The notes below the pieces were generated by a model. That model did not search any database and was not told the origin of the DNA. It was given only the letters and a program-made list of their open reading frames with translations. The position numbers and the translations under genes were made by a program. A DNA stretch of 64,000 bases from Planctomycetales bacterium (GTDB lineage Bacteria; Planctomycetota; Phycisphaerae; SM23-33): assembly GCA_030612725.1 (NCBI GenBank), contig JAUWNJ010000014.1, forward strand, positions 1 through 64,000. The letters are read 5' to 3'. This document shows positions 59,663 to 64,000 of this stretch, one piece after another (position 1 is the stretch's first letter; the number at the start of each line of letters is the position of its first letter).

Positions 59663-59707
59663 TGGAGACGAGCGGAATTGAACCGCCGACCTTCTGGTTG
59701 CAAACCA
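59663..59707 (-). repeat. Right attachment core
   Basis: The 45 bp equal to 14616-14660, the 3' part of tRNA-Ala. It is the site of recombination next to int. Confidence 0.93.
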
Positions 59708-59735
59708 GACGCTCTCCCAACTGAGCTACGTCCCC
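59663..59735 (-). tRNA. tRNA-Ala (TGC)
   Basis: The 73-nt cloverleaf has GGGGACG/CGTCTCC acceptor, GCTC/GAGC D-stem, TCTGG/CCAGA anticodon stem with loop TTTGCAA, and GGCGG/CCGCT T-stem around TTCAATT. Anticodon TGC. CCA is not encoded. The 3' 45 nt are the prophage attachment site; integration left the gene whole. Confidence 0.95.
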
Positions 59736-59743
59736 GGCTCCAT

Positions 59744-59845
59744 TGCGGATTGCAGATTTCAGATTGCGGATTGTAAAAAAACAAGAGACGCTCGCAGGCG
59801 TTTTTCTTTTCAATCCGCAATCTGAAATCCACAATCCGCAATCAA
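59744..59845. repeat. Inverted CCGCAATC heptamer repeat
   Basis: GCGGATTGCAGATTTCAGATTGCGGATTG, an A-run spacer, then CAATCCGCAATCTGAAATCC, its complement. It lies between two tRNA genes and could fold as a long hairpin. Another copy spans 59935-60012. Confidence 0.8.
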
Positions 59846-59846
59846 A

Positions 59847-59920
59847 TGGGCCCGGTTGGATTCGAACCAACGACCTCGCCCTTATCAGGGGCGCGCTCTA
59901 GCCAACTGAGCTACGAGCCC
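59847..59920 (-). tRNA. tRNA-Ile (GAT)
   Basis: The 74-nt cloverleaf has GGGCTCG/CGGGCCC acceptor, GCTC/GAGC D-stem, GCCCC/GGGGC anticodon stem with loop CTGATAA, and GTTGG/CCAAC T-stem. Anticodon GAT. The order Ile then Ala is that of rRNA spacers, though no 16S or 23S lies beside them here. Confidence 0.95.
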
Positions 59921-59934
59921 GGTTTCATTGCGAA

Positions 59935-60012
59935 TTTCGGATTACAGATTGCGGATTGAAAAAAAACAGAGGACGCTCACCGACTTTCTTCTTAATCCGC
60001 AATCCGCAATCA
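59935..60012. repeat. Inverted CCGCAATC heptamer repeat, second copy
   Basis: GCGAATTTCGGATTACAGATTGCGGATTG, A-rich spacer, then AATCCGCAATCCGCAATC. It follows tRNA-Ile and lies upstream of it in transcription. Confidence 0.75.
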
Positions 60013-60108
60013 TAATAATAACATACCTGAATCCGCAGTCAATATCTCTTTGTCGGCAGGTTCAGGAAACTATCTAAACACCAAATCGTTGCCCTGCCAA
60101 CAGGTTTC

Positions 60109-61467
60109 TTATTTCACGTTCGGCAGGTATGCACCAATCCGGACCAGCCTGGTCTGTAATTCCGCTATGTTGATGCTGCGCGTGTCGGTGTCTTTTTTGA
60201 CCGCTAATGCGGCTGCGACTCCGGCGGCTTGGCCTGTGATGTAACAGCCCGGCATCACGCGGACGGAACTCTGCATATATCGGTCAGTGCTGATACATCG
60301 CCCGGCCATAAGAACATTTGTGAGTTTTTTCGGGACCAGGCAGCGGTACGGAATACCGTAATTTTCGCCCCGGCCCAGACGCATATTTTCCCATTCGTCT
60401 TTGAACTTTTCAAAGTCGGCTTCGTCCGTCCCGGCAGGATGTATATCGACCGGGTAGGAATACCGGCCTATCTCGTCATCGAAGACTGCCCTACTCTTAA
60501 AGTCGTCCAGGCACAGGACGTAATCGCCCATTATCCGCCGCGTCTCCCGCAGCCCCAGCAGCGAACCGGTAGCGACCAACTCCATCCTCTCGAAACCTTT
60601 GAGATACTCCTTGTAGTACCGTTCGTATTCGAGCATCGACTTTCGACCCCAGACGAGAGCGTCGGTCAGCGACTTCTCGTCTGTGCCGTCAACACCGAAT
60701 GTGTGGCCTATATTCCCGCCGCCGATGTTATCGCTCACAGGCCACATGCCAGGCAGGTGGCGGTCGTGGTGGGTAAAAATATTGTCCTTGAAGGCTTCTT
60801 CCAAACGGACGTTCTCATTAGACAGACCGGATTTTTTCCACGCCTTGAAATCGACGTTGGCCCACAGGCTGCAAAGCGTTCCGGGCATGAGGTTGCCCTG
60901 CTCGTCGCCTTTCTCGAACGGTGCGCCTGCCAGGTAGGCCAAGTCGCCGTCGCCGGTGCAGTCGATGTAAATCTTTGCCTTGACGGCAAATATGCCGCTT
61001 TTCGCGGCGCAGACAGCGGCTGTTACACGCCCGGCGTCGGTTTCGACCCCGATCAACTGCGTCTGGAAGGTGAAATCCACGCCGGCATCGGCTGCCAGTT
61101 CATCATAGACTCGCTTGAGGACTTCGACCTTTATTCCGACGGTGGCGTCGTTGCTGTTTTCGGTCTTGTCATCCGGTCCTGTGCCGTCGGCAGAGCGAAG
61201 GCGAGTGAGGACTTCCTCTCCGATACCGCCGGCGAGGAAATTTACGCCATCGCCGAATTGCATGAAGGCAGGAACCAGTGCGGCTGTTCCCATCCCGCCG
61301 AAGCAAGTATGCCCTTCTGCCAGAAAGACTCGTGCTCCCTGTCGGCCCGCCGCCACCGCCGCCGATATGCCCGCCGGACCGCCGCCGGCGATGAAAACGT
61401 CCACATCATGGCGGATGGGTATCTCACGTTGGAAAACGATACCATCGGTTTGAGAACGCTTTGTCAT
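60109..61467 (-). CDS. FAD-dependent oxidoreductase
   Basis: The 452-residue protein is an FAD-dependent oxidoreductase of the FAD_oxidored group (PF12831), common in planctomycetes. The FAD-binding motif is VFIAGGGPAGISAAVAAGRQGA, followed by FGGMGTAALVPAF and a conserved YIDCTGDGDLAYLAGAPFE. The C-terminal part has NVLMAGRCISTDRY and QAAGVAAALAVK. The substrate is unknown. ATG at 61467 is favoured by GAGGAG about 10 nt upstream. Confidence 0.88.
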   Translation of the reverse strand: MTKRSQTDGIVFQREIPIRHDVDVFIAGGGPAGISAAVAAGRQGARVFLAEGHTCFGGMGTAALVPAFMQFGDGVNFLAGGIGEEVLTRLRSADGTGPDDKTENSNDATVGIKVEVLKRVYDELAADAGVDFTFQTQLIGVETDAGRVTAAVCAAKSGIFAVKAKIYIDCTGDGDLAYLAGAPFEKGDEQGNLMPGTLCSLWANVDFKAWKKSGLSNENVRLEEAFKDNIFTHHDRHLPGMWPVSDNIGGGNIGHTFGVDGTDEKSLTDALVWGRKSMLEYERYYKEYLKGFERMELVATGSLLGLRETRRIMGDYVLCLDDFKSRAVFDDEIGRYSYPVDIHPAGTDEADFEKFKDEWENMRLGRGENYGIPYRCLVPKKLTNVLMAGRCISTDRYMQSSVRVMPGCYITGQAAGVAAALAVKKDTDTRSINIAELQTRLVRIGAYLPNVK

Positions 61468-61536
61468 AACCAATTTACTCCTCTAAATGCCGAGACTCCG
61501 CGGAGTTTATCCGCCTTTGGCGGGATTCATTCCAGC

Positions 61537-62460
61537 CTACGATTTCGTCGCGCAGATTACTATGGTGAGGTATTCCATTTGATTATCTTTGGCGCCGAAT
61601 CGTTCGTTCAGGTGAGGCTGAACTTTTCGGAGGTAATCCGGATTCAGCACGGACAGCGGTTTGATCTCGACATTTCCCCACCCGTTATCGGCGAGGATTT
61701 CGCGGTATTCGTCCGGCCTGAGGCGATTCGGCTGGCTTATATATCTGCAAAGGCGATAGTAGGAATCCGAGTAGCGATAGATGTTCAACGGGTCCAGGTC
61801 GCGGAGCCAGCGGGTATGAGTCTGAAGGTCAATCACAGCCAGGAAAACCGCTCCGGGATTAACTACGTGATTGAGTTGCTTGATTGTCCGATCCACTTCG
61901 TCGAAATGCTCAAACGCTGCCTGGCTTAAGACGAAATCCACACCTTCGCCGTCCAATACGGAAAGGTCGAAATCCTCCCGCCAGAGGTAATTCAACCGGT
62001 CAGGCCTGCCCGATTGGAGACGCTCCAACTGTTGGTGCAATTTTGCGATGGTTGCCTTTTCGCAGCCGTTTTTTTCGAGGTGATGGAATAAGGTTTTGTA
62101 GAATTTTTCGCTACTTTGGGACAGGAGGTCGTGCGCATCAACAGCGTTGTATTTTAGTGCGCCCTTGGCCAAGAGGATTAAACCTATACCCAGGTCCTGG
62201 CCCGGACCTAATTCAAGGATGTTTTTCCCGTTTATCTCCGCCGGCTTGCCGAGATATGCGTTGAGATACGCCAGCCAGTTATCGACGACTTCGAAATCGT
62301 ACTGAACGCACCGGTCGATTTGGGCAGGTAAAAAGTCCCTCGGCCTGCGGTATCCAAGCAAGGCATATCGGAGTTTATTGGCTGCCAGGGCCAAAGCACC
62401 CAGGACGTGATACGTCCTGTTCCGCGCACGAGGCGGGCTTAATGTCTGGACCTCAGCCAT
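61537..62460 (-). CDS. Class I SAM methyltransferase
   Basis: The 307-residue protein contains the SAM motif ILELGPGQDLGIGLILLAKG (about 75-95), then a DxxxLL-type region and FVLSQAAFEHFDEVDRTI. It resembles cell-wall or glycan methyltransferases. The ATG at 62460 lies in the 3' end of the upstream gene (8-nt overlap). The substrate is unknown. Confidence 0.78.
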   Translation of the reverse strand: MAEVQTLSPPRARNRTYHVLGALALAANKLRYALLGYRRPRDFLPAQIDRCVQYDFEVVDNWLAYLNAYLGKPAEINGKNILELGPGQDLGIGLILLAKGALKYNAVDAHDLLSQSSEKFYKTLFHHLEKNGCEKATIAKLHQQLERLQSGRPDRLNYLWREDFDLSVLDGEGVDFVLSQAAFEHFDEVDRTIKQLNHVVNPGAVFLAVIDLQTHTRWLRDLDPLNIYRYSDSYYRLCRYISQPNRLRPDEYREILADNGWGNVEIKPLSVLNPDYLRKVQPHLNERFGAKDNQMEYLTIVICATKS

Positions 62461-62785
62461 CGCCTGATGATTTTCCACCCTGCCCCTTCGCCAGCCTGCG
62501 GAGTTCTTCCTGCCAAGCAACAGTCAGAGTAATCTTTGGGCCTTCCTGCATTATGCAGTATTGGGTTACGTCTTCGTTTCGGTATCTTCGCTTGACTTCT
62601 TCCTGAACGGCAGACTCATCCCAGTCGGGATATTGAGAAGCGACGATTGCATTGACATGCTTACGCGTGAATCTATTCGCTTCAAACATAAGACCTACAC
62701 GCTCTGCCGGCGTTTTACGACGCAGAAAATCGACTACTTCGTCGTCCATCATCTCAATTTGTCCATCATCAAGACGATACTTCAC
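62453..62785 (-). CDS. Small conserved protein, unknown
   Basis: The 110-residue protein has KTPAERVGLMFEANRFTRKH and VASQYPDWDESAVQEEVKRR, a pattern found in small proteins of cyanobacteria and planctomycetes. It starts at GTG with AAGGGA upstream. It is coupled to the methyltransferase gene. Function unknown. Confidence 0.65.
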   Translation of the reverse strand: MKYRLDDGQIEMMDDEVVDFLRRKTPAERVGLMFEANRFTRKHVNAIVASQYPDWDESAVQEEVKRRYRNEDVTQYCIMQEGPKITLTVAWQEELRRLAKGQGGKSSGDG

Positions 62786-62798
62786 GATTTTTCCCTTA

Positions 62799-64000
62799 TC
62801 ACCGCCGCTTTTTTTTGCGTTTATTTCGTTCTTTTTTGGTCAGACGTTTGGAGCGTTGTTTGACCTTGAATCCGCCGGCTCCGAACATGTCCATATTGCC
62901 CATCTGCTTGGCGAACTGCATCCGGTCGCGCATGCCCATCCCGGCCATTTGCTTCATCATTCCGGCGGCGGCGGTGAAAGACTTGACCAGGCCGGAGACG
63001 TCCTGCGTCTCGCATCCGCTGCCACGGGCGATCCGACGGCGGCGCGAAGAGTCGATATCCGACGGATTAGACCGCTCGGTCTTGGTCATGGAGTTAATAA
63101 TCGCCTCCATGTGGTCAATCTCGCCGCCGTCGAAGTCCATGTGCTTGAGTTGGCTTCCGACGCCGGGCATGAGTTTAAGGATGTCCTTCATCGGACCCAT
63201 TTTTTTCATCTGCTTCATCTGTCCGAGGAAGTCGTCGAGCGTCAGCGAGCCCTTTGCCATCTTGGTCTGGAGCGCCTCGGCCTGATCGGCGTCAAATGAA
63301 GCCTGGGCTTTTTCGACAAGGGTTACAACGTCGCCCATTCCGAGGATTCGCCCGGCCATGCGGTCGGGATGGAACTCCTCGATGGCGTCGAGTTTTTCCC
63401 CGACTCCGATGAACTTGATGGGTTTTCCGGTAACGGCTTTGATCGACAATGCCGCTCCGCCGCGAGCGTCGGAGTCGAACTTTGTCAGTATCACGCCGTC
63501 GAGTTCCAGGCGATCATTGAACTCCTTTGCCGAGTTGACGGCGTCCTGACCGGTCATGGCGTCGCAGACGAGGTAAATCTGGTGTGGGCTGACGGCGCGG
63601 GCGATGTCGGCGGCCTCTTTCATCATCTCTTCGTCGATGTGAAGCCGTCCTGCGGTGTCGATGATGACCACGTCGCATTCGTTTTTACTCGCCCATGAGA
63701 GGCTCTTTCGCGCGACGCGGACGGGGTTCTTCTCGCCTTCGATCCTGAAGCACGGAACGGAGACCTGCTCTGCCACCACGGACAACTGCTCAATGGCGGC
63801 AGGTCGCTGGAGGTCGCAGGCCACCAGCATCGGATGCTTGCCCTGTGCCTGCATGAACTTCGCCAGTTTCCCGCAGGTGGTCGTCTTACCGGAACCCTGC
63901 AGGCCCGCCATCATCACAATCGTCGGTGGGGGGGAGACGTAGTAAATCCGCGTATCGACCGGGCCCATCAAATCGACCAGTTCGTCGTGGACGACCTTGA
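62799..64000 (-). CDS. ffh: Signal recognition particle protein Ffh, partial
   Basis: The window cuts the gene: 400 residues of the C-terminal part are present and the reading frame continues past 64000 ([15 protein letters not shown]). The GTPase has G1 [34 protein letters not shown] and the [13 protein letters not shown] closing region. The Met-rich M domain ([21 protein letters not shown], split) binds 4.5S RNA and signal sequences. A basic tail follows. It targets inner-membrane proteins to SecYEG. Confidence 0.95.
   Translation of the reverse strand, partial: KVVHDELVDLMGPVDTRIYYVSPPPTIVMMAGLQGSGKTTTCGKLAKFMQAQGKHPMLVACDLQRPAAIEQLSVVAEQVSVPCFRIEGEKNPVRVARKSLSWASKNECDVVIIDTAGRLHIDEEMMKEAADIARAVSPHQIYLVCDAMTGQDAVNSAKEFNDRLELDGVILTKFDSDARGGAALSIKAVTGKPIKFIGVGEKLDAIEEFHPDRMAGRILGMGDVVTLVEKAQASFDADQAEALQTKMAKGSLTLDDFLGQMKQMKKMGPMKDILKLMPGVGSQLKHMDFDGGEIDHMEAIINSMTKTERSNPSDIDSSRRRRIARGSGCETQDVSGLVKSFTAAAGMMKQMAGMGMRDRMQFAKQMGNMDMFGAGGFKVKQRSKRLTKKERNKRKKKRR

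Larger units (their letters stand above)
14616..59707. mobile_element. 45-kb siphovirus-like prophage in tRNA-Ala
   Basis: The element is bounded by a 45-bp direct repeat from the tRNA-Ala 3' end. A tyrosine integrase (58389-59555) lies beside the intact tRNA. Inside are a repressor/Cro switch, lysozyme, replication initiator with iterons, terminase, portal, protease-capsid fusion, tail tube, frameshifted tail chaperone, tape measure and tail tip genes, in the order expected for a long-tailed phage. Most genes overlap by 4 nt. All essential modules appear intact, so it may be inducible. Restoration of a complete tRNA by the phage-side core explains the absence of damage to the host. No similar phage is known to me. 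Confidence 0.93.

Noticed and set aside
60229-61929. Long plus-strand open frame (566 codons) over the oxidoreductase and methyltransferase
   Set aside because: The minus strand has clear FAD and SAM motifs; the plus frame is a shadow of GC-rich codons.

Overview
The window reads as a bacterial chromosome of the Planctomycetota, most likely a Phycisphaerae/Sedimentisphaerales-type lineage. This is inferred from a 23S-5S rRNA pair with no 16S beside it, a DUF1580-like protein, planctomycete-style integrase and PEP-CTERM sequences, and very dense short repeats. No database search was possible, so the taxonomic call is provisional.

Left chromosomal arm (1-14615): a repeat-rich start, a deoxyhypusine-synthase-like gene, an ExeA/GspA-type ATPase with its GspB-like partner, an AAC(3)-family acetyltransferase, a secreted DUF3352-like protein, and a lipoprotein gene that ends inside a truncated second copy of the 5S rRNA gene. 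The 23S and 5S genes follow on the minus strand with a recognisable promoter and boxA. After them come rlmKL (a 23S rRNA methyltransferase) and an RhlE-type DEAD-box helicase.

Prophage (14616-59707, about 45.1 kb): a 45-bp direct repeat, equal to the 3' part of tRNA-Ala(TGC), marks both ends. A tyrosine integrase lies next to the intact tRNA. From the left: minus-strand accessory genes (zinc-ribbon membrane protein, small membrane protein, TIR-like protein plus membrane partner, secreted nuclease); a divergent repressor/Cro-like switch; an early region with an i-type lysozyme, an initiator-type tRNA, a Gp37/Gp68 protein, two DNA methyltransferases, and a winged-helix replication protein carrying an iteron array; a second tyrosine recombinase; then packaging and head genes (GpA-like terminase, ParB-methylase, PLD protein, portal, fused protease/major capsid, DUF2190), neck and tail genes (tail tube, chaperone with a -1 frameshift, tape measure, tip proteins), a PEP-CTERM protein with its own promoter, small regulators, and the integrase. 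The gene order is that of a long-tailed siphovirus-like temperate phage, and most genes are packed with 4-nt ATGA overlaps.

Right chromosomal arm (59708-64000): the rest of tRNA-Ala, then tRNA-Ile(GAT), an FAD-dependent oxidoreductase, a SAM methyltransferase, a small conserved protein, and ffh, which runs off the end of the window.

The most unusual features are: two fully open overlapping frames in the C5 methyltransferase gene, both with family-like motifs; several heptanucleotide repeat families that sit inside genes and lengthen proteins without stops; the TIR/membrane-protein pair at the prophage edge; an i-type lysozyme as apparent endolysin; a phage-borne initiator tRNA; and a phage-borne PEP-CTERM protein.
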